Shown: piece after piece, positions 15,085 to 24,144 of the stretch
Position numbering within the stretch: position 1 is the stretch's first letter
Layout of the letters: the number at the start of each line of letters is the position of its first letter
Source: Candidatus Hydrogenedentota bacterium
GTDB taxonomy: Bacteria > Hydrogenedentota > Hydrogenedentia > Hydrogenedentales > CAILVY01
Length of the DNA: 40,452 nucleotides
Assembly: GCA_029565395.1 (NCBI GenBank)
Contig: JAKQOG010000042.1
Span: 1-40,452 of the forward strand
Direction of reading: 5' to 3'
Program-made: the position numbers and the translations under genes
The notes under the pieces: model-generated
Databases searched by the model: none
Seen by the model: only the letters and a program-made list of their open reading frames with translations
What the model was told of the DNA's origin: nothing

Positions 15085-17670
15085 CTACAGTTTTGTGACG
15101 ATATCCGCCAAGCCTTCGGCGGGTTTGCCTTCCACGAGGTCTACTTTCTCGATTTTGAGCATGCGTGAAATATCGTCAAGGGTGGTTTCGAGGGCGGATT
15201 TCACGTCGGGGGTGGTTGCGATGGTCACGAGGGCGACGGGGGCGGCCATGCTGACGTTTGCTTCGGCTTTGGCTTTGCGGACGGCATCCAGTACAACCAC
15301 GGTGGCCTTGTAGGCTTGTTCGCATTTCGGCGCGGGGATAGCCGCGAATTCCTCCAGCGTGGGCCATGGGCTGCAATGGATCGACTCATGCATATCCGAG
15401 TCGGCGGAATACGCCCAGTGCCAGACTTCTTCGCAGATGTAGGGAATGAACGGAGCCAGCAGGCGCAGCAGCACACGGTGCACCAGACGCAACGTTGCGC
15501 AGGCGGATAACCGGCCTTCCGTGAGGGTCTCGTCGTAGGTGCGGGGCTTGGCCAGTTCCAGGTAATTATCGCAGAAGGTACCCCAGAAGAATTCTTCGGT
15601 GAGGCTGAGGGCCTGGGCATAATCAAAAACATCAAACGCCGCCGTAGCGCGTTCGATCAATGGACGCAGTTCCGCGATGACCGCCCGGTCGCTCTCACAA
15701 ACGATCTTATCCGGCGTCAACAATGCCGCATCCACGCCGGAGAAACGCCCAATGGCGAATTTACTGGCATTAAAAAGTTTCGTGCACAGTTTTTTACCGA
15801 CATTGAAAACCTGTTCGTCATACGCCGTATCCACCCCGAGCCGCGCGCGCGCCGCCCAATAGCGGACGCTGTCCGCGCCGTATTTATCAACTAAAGGTTC
15901 CGGCGTGATGACGTTGCCCTGGCTCTTGGACATTTTCTTGCGGTCGGGGTCGAGAATCCAGCCGCTGAGCACGACGTTTTTCCACGGGATTTCTTTTTCG
16001 TGCAGATACGCCTTGACGATGGTATAGAACGCCCACGTGCGGATGATGTCATGCGCTTGTGGGCGGATATCCATCGGAAACAGGTTTTTGTGGCGCTGCG
16101 GATCGGTGAACCATTTCGAGGCAACTTGCGGGGTCAACGAACTCGTCGCCCACGTGTCCAGCACATCGGGATCGCCACAAAAGCCGTTCGGCTTGTCCCG
16201 CTGGTCTTCCGTAAAGCCGTCCGGGACATCCGTCAGCGGGTCAATAGGCAACTGGTCCATACGTGGTGTGATGCGCTGGTCATAGCGGACCAAACCGTTC
16301 GCGTCGAGTTTGTACCACACGGGAATCGGCACGCCGAAATACCGCTGGCGGCTCAGGCACCAATCCTGGTTAAGACCTTCCACCCAATGTTCATAGCGCT
16401 TCACCATGTAATCGGGATGCCATTGTATTTTCCGGCCCTGTTCGACCAGCGCCTCTTTTTTGTCCAAGATGCGGGTGTACCACTGGCGCGTAGGAATAAT
16501 TTCGAGGGGTTTGTCCCCTTTCTCGAAGAACCGTACGGGGTGCGTAATCGCTTCCGAGGGCCGCACAATCACCCCCTCCATGCCTTGAGCGATTTCCACG
16601 GTGAGTTTCTGAGCCTTTTTCACAAAGCAACCCTGAATTTGGCTGTAAAAGGCGTTTGCTGCTTCCGGATTCAGACTTTCCCATCCGGGCGTGCCAAATG
16701 TAATCGGCAGAAGGCATCCATTCTTTCCAATAATCTGGCGCAGGGGCAGATTGAAGGTTCTCCACCACTCCACGTCGGTCTGGTCGCCGAAGGTGCACAC
16801 CATGACCACGCCCGTGCCCTTCGTGGGATCGGCTTTCTCATCGGTCATAATGGGAACGGGCACATGGAACAGCGGCGTGACCGCATTTTTACCCACATAG
16901 GCCTTGTACCGATCATCATCCGGGTGCACCAGCACCGCCACGCACGCGCCCAACAATTCCGGACGGGTGGTCGCAATAACCAGGAAATCCTCCGACCCTT
17001 CAATACCGAAACGCAGATGATGGTAGGCACTGGGCACGTCCTTATCGACTAATTCCGCCTGTGCGATGGCCGTCTGGAAATCCACATCCCAAAGGACAGG
17101 ACGTTCCTCCTGATAAATATCGCCCTGCTCCATGAGGGTCAGGAAACTGTGCTGGGAGAGCTTCCGGCAATGGTCGTTGATGGTGGCATATTCCTCTTCC
17201 CAATCATAACTAAGACCAAGGCGTGTCCAGAGCCGTTTGAAAGCAGCCTCGTCCTCGACCGTGACCTCTTCGCACAATTCCACGAAATTGCGCCGGCTGA
17301 TAGGCATCGGGTCGCCCTTGCGGCCACGTTCCGGCTTGAAATTCGGGTCGTAGGGCAAATGCGCCTCACATTTGACACCATATAGATTCTGCACACGCCG
17401 TTCCGTGGGCAGACCGTTGTCGTCCCATCCAATCGGGAAAAAAATGTTCTTGCCGCGCATGCGCTGGAAGCGCACGATGAAATCCTGATGCGAATAGCTG
17501 AACATGTGACCGACGTGGAGAGAGCCGCTTACTGTGGGCGGAGGTGTGTCAACAACAAAGGTTTCGTCCCGGCCGCGGCTGGGATCATACGCGTAAATCC
17601 GCTGGTCTTCCCAATGCTTCAACCAACGGTTTTCCGTTTCGTGCGCCTCATATTTTTTCGGCAGTTCCAT
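15085..17670 (-). CDS. valS: Valyl-tRNA synthetase, archaeal type
   Basis: The protein has 861 residues. It charges tRNA-Val and edits threonine. The class I signatures are PPTVSGSLHVGHMF (HVGH) near residue 50 and KKMSKSQGN in the second half. The block GWDDNGLPTERRVQN replaces the GTDHAGIATQ of ordinary bacterial ValRS, and the protein ends without the long C-terminal coiled-coil arm. Both are features of the archaeal-type enzyme also found in some bacteria such as Rickettsia. AGGAG stands 6 bases before the ATG. A TATAAT with extended TGC lies 89 bases upstream. No T-box leader is seen. The gene is monocistronic. Confidence 0.95.
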   Translation of the reverse strand: MELPKKYEAHETENRWLKHWEDQRIYAYDPSRGRDETFVVDTPPPTVSGSLHVGHMFSYSHQDFIVRFQRMRGKNIFFPIGWDDNGLPTERRVQNLYGVKCEAHLPYDPNFKPERGRKGDPMPISRRNFVELCEEVTVEDEAAFKRLWTRLGLSYDWEEEYATINDHCRKLSQHSFLTLMEQGDIYQEERPVLWDVDFQTAIAQAELVDKDVPSAYHHLRFGIEGSEDFLVIATTRPELLGACVAVLVHPDDDRYKAYVGKNAVTPLFHVPVPIMTDEKADPTKGTGVVMVCTFGDQTDVEWWRTFNLPLRQIIGKNGCLLPITFGTPGWESLNPEAANAFYSQIQGCFVKKAQKLTVEIAQGMEGVIVRPSEAITHPVRFFEKGDKPLEIIPTRQWYTRILDKKEALVEQGRKIQWHPDYMVKRYEHWVEGLNQDWCLSRQRYFGVPIPVWYKLDANGLVRYDQRITPRMDQLPIDPLTDVPDGFTEDQRDKPNGFCGDPDVLDTWATSSLTPQVASKWFTDPQRHKNLFPMDIRPQAHDIIRTWAFYTIVKAYLHEKEIPWKNVVLSGWILDPDRKKMSKSQGNVITPEPLVDKYGADSVRYWAARARLGVDTAYDEQVFNVGKKLCTKLFNASKFAIGRFSGVDAALLTPDKIVCESDRAVIAELRPLIERATAAFDVFDYAQALSLTEEFFWGTFCDNYLELAKPRTYDETLTEGRLSACATLRLVHRVLLRLLAPFIPYICEEVWHWAYSADSDMHESIHCSPWPTLEEFAAIPAPKCEQAYKATVVVLDAVRKAKAEANVSMAAPVALVTIATTPDVKSALETTLDDISRMLKIEKVDLVEGKPAEGLADIVTKL

Positions 17671-17758
17671 GTCAAACTCCTGTTTTACCCCGGAAAAGAA
17701 TATGTTTTCCCAACCAATGATTGGGGGATCCTGAGCGGCTGCATCAGCAATCGAACGG

Positions 17759-17767
17759 ATTATAGCA
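17759..17767 (-). promoter_or_regulatory. Extended -10 promoter of valS
   Basis: Minus strand: TGC followed by a perfect TATAAT (17764-17759). The -35 region is poor, as is usual for extended -10 promoters. The leader would be about 80 nt and contains a CCCAA/TTGG stem. Confidence 0.5.
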
Positions 17768-17793
17768 GAAGCGGCGCGCCAAAGTTGAATTGG

Positions 17794-18489
17794 TCACAAG
17801 GAGAGATTGGTTCCCCAAACGGGGGTTCCATAAAAGGCGAGGAACATCAGTCCGCCGCTAATCAGTTTCATGGGGGTGTGCAAAATGCCCAATTGATTCA
17901 CCAGCACTATGGCAATCAGGATGCCGAAAGGTCCGATCTGCTCCAGCATGCGTTGCCCGCCCGGGGGGAGAAAATAACCGAGAATATGATGTCCATCGAG
18001 GGGAGGAACCGGGATAAGATTGAAAAGCATCAATAACACATTGATGATCATGAGGAAAAGGAAAATAATCGCTAGAATATGCAGTATTTGTGCGTCGGGC
18101 GCCGCCCCTATCAGAACGGCGATCACCCGCAGGATTAAGGCGCTGAACAGCGCAACAAGAAGATTGGCCAAAGGACCGGCAAGCGAAATGAGCATGGGAT
18201 CGCGGCGCATATTGGTAAAATTTCTGGGGTTAATCGGCACAGGCTTTCCCCACCCGAACATATAGGGGAAATTGGTCACAATCATAAGCAAAGGGAGGAT
18301 AACCGTCCCCATGAGATCGATGTGTTTCAAGGGATTCAGACTCATACGGCCCAAAAAACGGGCGGACGTATCGCCGCAGCGATCCGCCATGGCCGCGTGG
18401 CCTGCTTCATGCACACATACGGAGAATAACAAACACCCGTATTGAAGAAGTATTTCGCCAATAGTTAGTTGCACAGTCTGCCTTCCCAT
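17794..18489 (-). CDS. Site-2 protease family (M50) membrane protein
   Basis: The protein has about 231 residues and five or six membrane segments. The zinc-binding HEAGH lies near residue 27 in a hydrophobic helix, and NLIPVPPLDGHH supplies the third ligand Asp near residue 170. The motif LGRMSLNPLKHIDLMGT between them is typical of the small, PDZ-free bacterial M50 group. Such proteases cut membrane-embedded substrates; the substrate is unknown. The start is ambiguous: GTG at 18498, ATG at 18489 and GTG at 18474 are in frame, and only the last has GGAAGG at good spacing. The first hydrophobic helix begins right after that point, so the shorter form is possible. Confidence 0.88.
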   Translation of the reverse strand: MGRQTVQLTIGEILLQYGCLLFSVCVHEAGHAAMADRCGDTSARFLGRMSLNPLKHIDLMGTVILPLLMIVTNFPYMFGWGKPVPINPRNFTNMRRDPMLISLAGPLANLLVALFSALILRVIAVLIGAAPDAQILHILAIIFLFLMIINVLLMLFNLIPVPPLDGHHILGYFLPPGGQRMLEQIGPFGILIAIVLVNQLGILHTPMKLISGGLMFLAFYGTPVWGTNLSL

Positions 18490-18543
18490 GTCTTTCACAG
18501 GGGGTATGAGTATATGTCACGTTAGATGGACTTATCAAAACCA

Positions 18544-18567
18544 TGACAGGTTTCCTGACAGGTTTCC
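18544..18567. repeat. Tandem 12-base duplication
   Basis: TGACAGGTTTCC occurs twice in direct succession. It lies between the site-2 protease gene and the gene at 18697, in an otherwise featureless 200-base gap. Confidence 0.6.
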
Positions 18568-18696
18568 GCGGAGACCTGAGGCGCGAGGCTTGAGGATTAC
18601 GTTAAATGAATGAGATGGACAGGGATGGAAAGGGCTTAGCCGCGGACGAACACTGACAAACACAACGTGACAACAAAGAACCATAAAGAATCCGGG

Positions 18697-20676
18697 TCAA
18701 TTCCCTGTAAATGCAGTGTTGGCAAGGACATCGTCAATAAAGCCATAATACCGTGCGCGCCAATACGCATCGATGAAGGCGGCCCCGCCCAAATCGCGGC
18801 GCTCATTGCGCTCGAATTGCAGTACAAGATGCCCTGATTCCCAGCTTTCTCCGCCATCTTTAGAGATATAAAGTCCCGCAGGTGTCCCTGAAAAAATCCA
18901 GTTCGTCGTATTCGGCACAAAAACCGTGTTGGACATCGGAATAGCCAGACCAGCGAATTTCACCTGCCAGGTATCGCCGCCATCCGTACTTTTCAAAATG
19001 CCGCCTTGTCCGGGCTTGAATTGGACCTCGGACGGTTTCTGCTCATGGCTGGGCAGCTCTTTTTTCGATACCTTTTCCCAGTTCCTGTTGAACTGCTTAT
19101 TTCTGGTAAAGATCGTCTTATAGACCGCTTTCTCGCGAACGGCATACACGGCAAAGGGAGCATCGGGGGCCGTCTCCCCCACTTCGATATCTTTCGGCGC
19201 GCCCCCTTCTTCCGGGACGGCCATTTTCATCCAGGTATGACCCCCCGTAAGTGATACATAAAATTCATCATTGCATATCGCATAAATCATGCGTACACGG
19301 GGACCCGCAACCATGACACGCACCGGTCCCGGCAAGGTTTCACTGATGCAACGCCATCCCGCTTCCGTGGCGGCGCCATCGCGCGACTGATAAATATGAC
19401 CATTAGTGTCCAATGCGTAGATAACCACCGGGTCTTCCGCAGGGACCGACACCGAGGTCACAATCCGGCTGAGCCAGCCGTCCGGATTCAGTAAATTGCC
19501 CTTCCAGAGATATTCATTGTCCCAACACGCCGCATAGACGGGATAGGGCGCCTTAAGATCCTTGCGCAGACTGCTCATGGTGGGTTGAAACACCGTCTCG
19601 GCGGGATAGGTTTGCAGGGAATACAAGGCTTCGCGCAATGCTTTGTCGCGATCCGGCGCATTCGGTGTCAGGCTCATGTAAATATACGTGAACAGGCTTT
19701 GTGCATCGTCCTTATGGTTGGCCCAAAGACCTTCGAGCACCGCGCAGTAGGCCGCCAGCAATTCCGGATCTTTTTCGATGCGGAACATATTTTCGAGATG
19801 ACAGAACACATGCTCGGCATCGTCGAAATCTTTATCCGTCTTGAAAGAGGTTAACCCCCGCACATGAAACCGCTCCACCAATTGATCGCGAACTTCCAGA
19901 TACTTCGGGTTGCCGGTGGCATGGTATGCGGTGGTGACGCCGGCGATGGCCATCATGATGCGGGTATTTAAGGTCTTTCCATCATGAAATCCGAGAATTT
20001 CCGTGAAGTGCTTTCCATCGATGTGCATGATCTTGAAATTGTTGAAGGCCCAGTAGCCAACCAGGGCGCCGATGGCTTCGCGGCAGCGATCCTTCTGTGG
20101 ACCTTCCGCCGCGAGATCATAGTATTGCCCTAGGCCGTGCGTCACGTCACTGTAATTGTGATGGCTGGGGCTGCCGCGCCACCGCAGGTCTTTATATTCG
20201 CCCGCACCTTGATACCACGCATTGCTCTGCTCGTGATCCCATCGCTCCTCATACGATTCTCCATGTCCCAAGGCATAGCCCCGCGCCTGAAGCCCGCGCA
20301 CACCGGTCACCAACTGGCATCGGTAGACCGCTTCAAATAATTCGTCCGCCCGCGCCTTGGCCGCGGTCAGTTCCTCCGCTGGGGCATTGCTTTTCTTCAA
20401 AAATGCATAGCGATAGGAAGCGCCCGCGAGGTAATTGGCGGTCCAGCACACGGCATGGGCGATGTTGTGGTTCCCGATGGTCGAATTATCCACCGGGCCG
20501 CCATCGGGCGGCAGATCCACTTGCGAAGGATACAATCCGAGAATATTGTGGCGTTCCTGATTGTTCTTTTCGAGGATTTTTTCCTTTTCCGCTAAGGGAA
20601 GCCGCCAGGACTCTTCCGCGGCACAGACGGTCTTCAAAAGGAAAAGAGCTATGATGACGAGCGGCATCCTGCGCAT
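18697..20676 (-). CDS. Secreted helical-barrel and BNR-propeller protein
   Basis: The protein has 659 residues. A signal peptide (LVIIALFLLKTVCAA) is at about 6-20. Residues 60-400 are helix-rich with a spacing of aromatic and Gly-rich segments that resembles an (alpha/alpha)6 barrel, as in glycan-processing enzymes (HNIAHAVCW, HHNYSDVTHGLGQYY). From about 430 on, repeated BNR-like blades appear: QSRDGAATEAGW, SLTGGHTW, KSTDGGDTW and SKDGGESW. A carbohydrate-related exported function is likely, but no catalytic residues can be assigned. GGAGGG stands 7 bases before the ATG. The gene is monocistronic, and no sugar transporter is nearby. Confidence 0.7.
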   Translation of the reverse strand: MRRMPLVIIALFLLKTVCAAEESWRLPLAEKEKILEKNNQERHNILGLYPSQVDLPPDGGPVDNSTIGNHNIAHAVCWTANYLAGASYRYAFLKKSNAPAEELTAAKARADELFEAVYRCQLVTGVRGLQARGYALGHGESYEERWDHEQSNAWYQGAGEYKDLRWRGSPSHHNYSDVTHGLGQYYDLAAEGPQKDRCREAIGALVGYWAFNNFKIMHIDGKHFTEILGFHDGKTLNTRIMMAIAGVTTAYHATGNPKYLEVRDQLVERFHVRGLTSFKTDKDFDDAEHVFCHLENMFRIEKDPELLAAYCAVLEGLWANHKDDAQSLFTYIYMSLTPNAPDRDKALREALYSLQTYPAETVFQPTMSSLRKDLKAPYPVYAACWDNEYLWKGNLLNPDGWLSRIVTSVSVPAEDPVVIYALDTNGHIYQSRDGAATEAGWRCISETLPGPVRVMVAGPRVRMIYAICNDEFYVSLTGGHTWMKMAVPEEGGAPKDIEVGETAPDAPFAVYAVREKAVYKTIFTRNKQFNRNWEKVSKKELPSHEQKPSEVQFKPGQGGILKSTDGGDTWQVKFAGLAIPMSNTVFVPNTTNWIFSGTPAGLYISKDGGESWESGHLVLQFERNERRDLGGAAFIDAYWRARYYGFIDDVLANTAFTGN

Positions 20677-20880
20677 GTTTAAACCCTCCGAAGTTCACAT
20701 CGCGTGCAAACAGTAAATACAACGAGGAAAATGCATTATCGCTTTATAGACTATGCCTCTTGGGAGAAGAGTTTCCAAAAACCGGGGCATTTCTGATATT
20801 TTTACAACACTCATGATGGCTATCGGCGGGTATGGCATGCGTTACATAGATATCCATCGAACAACGGAATATCACAAGCC

Positions 20881-21321
20881 ATGAAACACATGTTCTGGAA
20901 AAAAGCAGGTATGGTTTTCCTGGGAACGCTCTGGGTAGCGGTCGTGGCTGGGGCTGTGTATATCACCGTCACCCAGCACCAGAAATACGGGTATTTCTCT
21001 TTTATCGTGCCGGGTATGGCCGTCTGCATGATGACCATCTTTGTATTGATTATGCTGGCGCCCCGTCTGGAGAAAAAAGCATGGTCAAAACGATTGGGTG
21101 ACATGGCCGTCGGCACACTGATTTTATTCGCCATATTCGTGCTCGCGATGGGACTGTACGAGCGGCGGCACCATTTTTTTGTGGTGGCCGTCCTGGGGAT
21201 CTTCCTGCTTGTGTTCCTAGGCATCTTCCGCGACTGGGTTCGCTCGCTCTGGAAATCACGGGAAAAATCAAGCCCAAAAGACAATGAACCCCCGGACGAA
21301 GAAGACAGGCAGGAAAATTAG
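20881..21321 (+). CDS. Unknown four-helix membrane protein
   Basis: The protein has 146 residues with four predicted membrane segments at about 11-29, 38-60, 74-91 and 98-115, and a charged tail rich in Asp, Glu and Lys from 120. Loops between segments are short and basic. No signature motif is seen. The ATG lacks a clear ribosome binding site; a second ATG lies three codons later. The next gene follows after 57 bases on the same strand, so the two may be co-expressed. I do not recognise the family. Confidence 0.75.
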   Translation: MKHMFWKKAGMVFLGTLWVAVVAGAVYITVTQHQKYGYFSFIVPGMAVCMMTIFVLIMLAPRLEKKAWSKRLGDMAVGTLILFAIFVLAMGLYERRHHFFVVAVLGIFLLVFLGIFRDWVRSLWKSREKSSPKDNEPPDEEDRQEN

Positions 21322-21337
21322 GCAGCCATCGGCTGCC
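21321..21337 (+). other. Perfect 7-bp hairpin after the membrane protein gene
   Basis: GGCAGCC and GGCTGCC surround ATC, starting on the last base of the stop codon. No T-run follows, so it is more likely an RNA-stabilising or processing stem than a terminator. Confidence 0.5.
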
Positions 21338-21378
21338 CCGCTTGCGGTTCATGAGCTATTTCCCGTACGCTTCGCATC

Positions 21379-22923
21379 ATGGAAATCACACAGCCGATAT
21401 TCACTGCTCTGCGGGTGCTGGAGCGACTCGAAACCGCTTTGTCATTGGCCTTAGAAACGGATACCGAACGCATTCTCCTGGCCTGCCGCGAATTCCTGCG
21501 ATTGTATGCTTCACCTATTCCTGTTTTCTATGATCCCTGCGCGTTTTTACTGGACCATAAAGAAGAAATTACCGCAGGACGGCATGAACTCCGAACCGAA
21601 CCGGTGTCAGAGTGCGCGGGGATACCGGAACGTCTCCTGACATGCCTGAAATGTATTATTGACTCCACCCGCCTGGAAGAGGATGCCGCACTGTTCCTGG
21701 AGGTGCTAGAACAGGAAGAACGGCGTGAAAAAATCCCGCGCATTGGACTGGGGTTAGACGGCCCAGGCTGCATCCCCAATGATTTTTTTATGGAGGGGAT
21801 GTTTCGCCTCCCCTTCGATGAATTGAACAATTGCTGGACCCTGGCTACGCGCGGCGGACGCATCGACCGGACACCGAACGGGCTGGACTTGCGATTGAAA
21901 GGCATGCGCCTCACACCGTCTCCCCTAGAGGAGGCAGATCGATTGCTGGCCATGCTCGAATCAGTTTCTACAAAAGAAGATATCACAATGTTACTGGAAC
22001 ATCTTAAAGGGGAAACACGCGAAGAGGCCTGTGATGTGCGCGTGCTGGTTCAGGAAGTGCTGCAGGACCAAAAAGAGGCGTTTCAGCGGGCGTCCATTCC
22101 CGTGGAAACGCGTTTTGATCCGGCAATGCCGCCTATTCTTGTGTGCCGGACGCGGATAAAGACTTTTTTGTCGAACATATGCGAATACGCCCTTTGTGTA
22201 CTGGATCCGGAAGGCGCCGTGACCCTGTCACTGGACTATACGGAGAAAGAGCGCTCGCTGACAATTCAGGCGAACTTCAGCACTACACGAGAAAATATTC
22301 CGGCAGGTTTTCATTTCCCTCTCTTACGGCGGATAACGGAAGAACACGGCGGACTCCTGGATATTGCCGAGTGCCCCGCTCAACCACCGAAGAAGAAAAG
22401 GGCGGAAGTCCACATTGAAGCCCTGCTTCCGGACCGCGTGGGAAAGGAACTGGACCATTGGATTCCCGGTTGGGGGGTGTTTTCCGCACGATCCCAACAA
22501 ATGCTTCGATTAATCAAGAGCGGAGCTTCCCCATTGCCGGAAGAGTTCATTCTAGGGGGCGTATTGGAGGATGAGTTGGAGCGTTGGCTCATGCCCAGGC
22601 TTGCCACACCGCTCGCACAAAACCTCGCTCATGAACTGAAACCAGCAAAATCGGATATACCCGGGTCAGACATGGCGCGTTTGGCAAAAGCCCTGGGACC
22701 TATCAGCAAGGGAAAGCCCAAAAAAGAACTCTGTAAACCCGGGTTTGCAGGAGAATTATTCTGGCATTTCCGTCAGGGGGAACGCGCACGCAAGGCATTA
22801 GGGACAAATGAATTAAAAGAGGATGAAATTAAAGAATTCTGTCAGGCGTTACTGGCGTCTCCCCCACGCCACGCATTTTGTCTGACGATGCTGGCAACCC
22901 TCTTGAAAAACAATAGTTCCTGA
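21379..22923 (+). CDS. Degenerate GHKL-like (histidine kinase-like) protein
   Basis: The protein has 514 residues and is soluble. At about 220-350 it follows the shape of a histidine kinase ATPase domain: LVQEVLQDQKEAF, then FDPAMPPILVCRTRIKTFLSN, and GFHFPLLRRITEEHGGLLDI, which parallels GLGLSIVKRIVEEHGG. The N box is broken (SNICEYA; the Asn expected to bind Mg-ATP is Tyr 270) and no DxGxG box is left. No phosphorylatable H-box is obvious in the first 200 residues. The last 150 residues are helical and unfamiliar. It is likely a non-catalytic scaffold or sensor derived from a kinase. It follows the membrane protein gene and may work with it. No ribosome binding site is evident. Confidence 0.6.
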   Translation: MEITQPIFTALRVLERLETALSLALETDTERILLACREFLRLYASPIPVFYDPCAFLLDHKEEITAGRHELRTEPVSECAGIPERLLTCLKCIIDSTRLEEDAALFLEVLEQEERREKIPRIGLGLDGPGCIPNDFFMEGMFRLPFDELNNCWTLATRGGRIDRTPNGLDLRLKGMRLTPSPLEEADRLLAMLESVSTKEDITMLLEHLKGETREEACDVRVLVQEVLQDQKEAFQRASIPVETRFDPAMPPILVCRTRIKTFLSNICEYALCVLDPEGAVTLSLDYTEKERSLTIQANFSTTRENIPAGFHFPLLRRITEEHGGLLDIAECPAQPPKKKRAEVHIEALLPDRVGKELDHWIPGWGVFSARSQQMLRLIKSGASPLPEEFILGGVLEDELERWLMPRLATPLAQNLAHELKPAKSDIPGSDMARLAKALGPISKGKPKKELCKPGFAGELFWHFRQGERARKALGTNELKEDEIKEFCQALLASPPRHAFCLTMLATLLKNNSS

Positions 22924-22939
22924 TGCCGCCCATTCACCC

Positions 22940-23896
22940 TTACTCTTTATCAAACCGCCAAAGTCCCGCCTGACGTGCCCGCTTCCTCGCCTCGGCAAGT
23001 TCCTGCGGATACGGACGGCGGTTGATGCTTTCATAACGAGGATCTTGGCCAACCCTATATGCGGGATGGTACTGGCCCATGAGGTTGACAAAAGTGTCAG
23101 GGGAAAGCTCCTGGGCGAGCCACTCGAAAATGGCCGCGGATTCATCGAGTTGGCCGGGCATCACGAGGTGCCGAATCAACACGCCGCGCCGGGCAAGACC
23201 CTCCGTACTGAACCGCAGCACACCGGCCTGCCGGTGCATTTCGCGGATAGCCTCCCGCGCGCGTTCCGGGTAATCCTTCGCGTTCGAATACGTGCCCGCG
23301 GTTTCAGACTCCCAATACTTGAAGTCGGGCATGTAGATGTCGACCAGCCCATCGAGGAGGCGAAGCGTGTCCAGGGAATCATAGGCGCTGGTGTTGTATA
23401 CGATAGGAAGATTCAGGCCTCGCGGGATGGCTTCCGCAACCGCCTCGATGACCTGCGGCGCCACATGCTCCGGGGTCACAAAATTGATGTTATGGCACCC
23501 CATACCCTGAAGTTCCAGCATCGCTTCGGCAAGGAGGGACGGAGAATATTCCGCACCGGATATATTCTGGCTGATGTCCCAGTTCTGGCAAAACGCGCAG
23601 GCCAAATTGCAGCCGCTAAAGAAAATGGTCCCGGATCCCCTCCATCCCCGAAGACACTCTTCTTCTCCAAAATGCGGGAAAATGCTCGCCACACGGGCAA
23701 ACCGGCCTGTTTTGCACATCCCCTTTTCGTTCTTCATGCGGTTCACCCCACACGCGCGCGGGCAAGAGCGGCACTCCTGGAGCCCTGATACGGCGGATTC
23801 TACACGGGTACTCAACTCTTGCGGATTCAGCCGCCGGTACGCCGGTACAAAAGGCTCTAGAGTAAAACGGGCGTCCATGGAGGAGGAAATGTCCAT
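22940..23896 (-). CDS. PflX-like radical SAM protein
   Basis: The protein has 318 residues. It carries a Cys-rich N-terminal segment (CRSCPRACGVNR followed by GMC) and the radical SAM cluster motif CNLACAFCQNWDIS (CX3CX2C). The order and the later blocks (VTPEHVAPQVIEA, YNTSAYDS, LVDIYMPDFKYW, RHLVMPG) match the COG1313/PflX group related to pyruvate formate-lyase activating enzymes. Their substrate is not established. Two in-frame ATGs (23896 and 23878) lack a ribosome binding site. The gene converges on the GHKL-like gene and diverges from a consensus promoter at 23954. No glycyl-radical enzyme is in the window. Confidence 0.88.
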   Translation of the reverse strand: MDISSSMDARFTLEPFVPAYRRLNPQELSTRVESAVSGLQECRSCPRACGVNRMKNEKGMCKTGRFARVASIFPHFGEEECLRGWRGSGTIFFSGCNLACAFCQNWDISQNISGAEYSPSLLAEAMLELQGMGCHNINFVTPEHVAPQVIEAVAEAIPRGLNLPIVYNTSAYDSLDTLRLLDGLVDIYMPDFKYWESETAGTYSNAKDYPERAREAIREMHRQAGVLRFSTEGLARRGVLIRHLVMPGQLDESAAIFEWLAQELSPDTFVNLMGQYHPAYRVGQDPRYESINRRPYPQELAEARKRARQAGLWRFDKE

Positions 23897-23953
23897 ATGT
23901 GCATACTTTCATCTGCCGGATCAAAAACAGAAACTTCCACATTTGCCCCGTTC

Positions 23954-23982
23954 TTGACCCATCCGGTTTTGTCAGTTATGAT
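23954..23982 (+). promoter_or_regulatory. Strong promoter of the sigma-factor gene
   Basis: TTGACC (23954-23959) and TATGAT (23977-23982) are separated by exactly 17 bases, each five of six to consensus. The leader to the ATG at 24145 is about 155 nt. A cistron of sigma, apt and perhaps later genes should start here. Confidence 0.7.
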
Positions 23983-24144
23983 ACCGGGTGTAGTGTTGTG
24001 CTTTGCAATATTATGCATGCACGGAGTGTTTTTTAGTATGACGGCTCGTTAAGATCGCCGCACCCCTCGCGCGCCGTGACACGTGAGGCGTTCGGGGGGC
24101 TGTTTTACACAGAAAAATGTCATGGCCGATGGGAAAGTGTCGCT

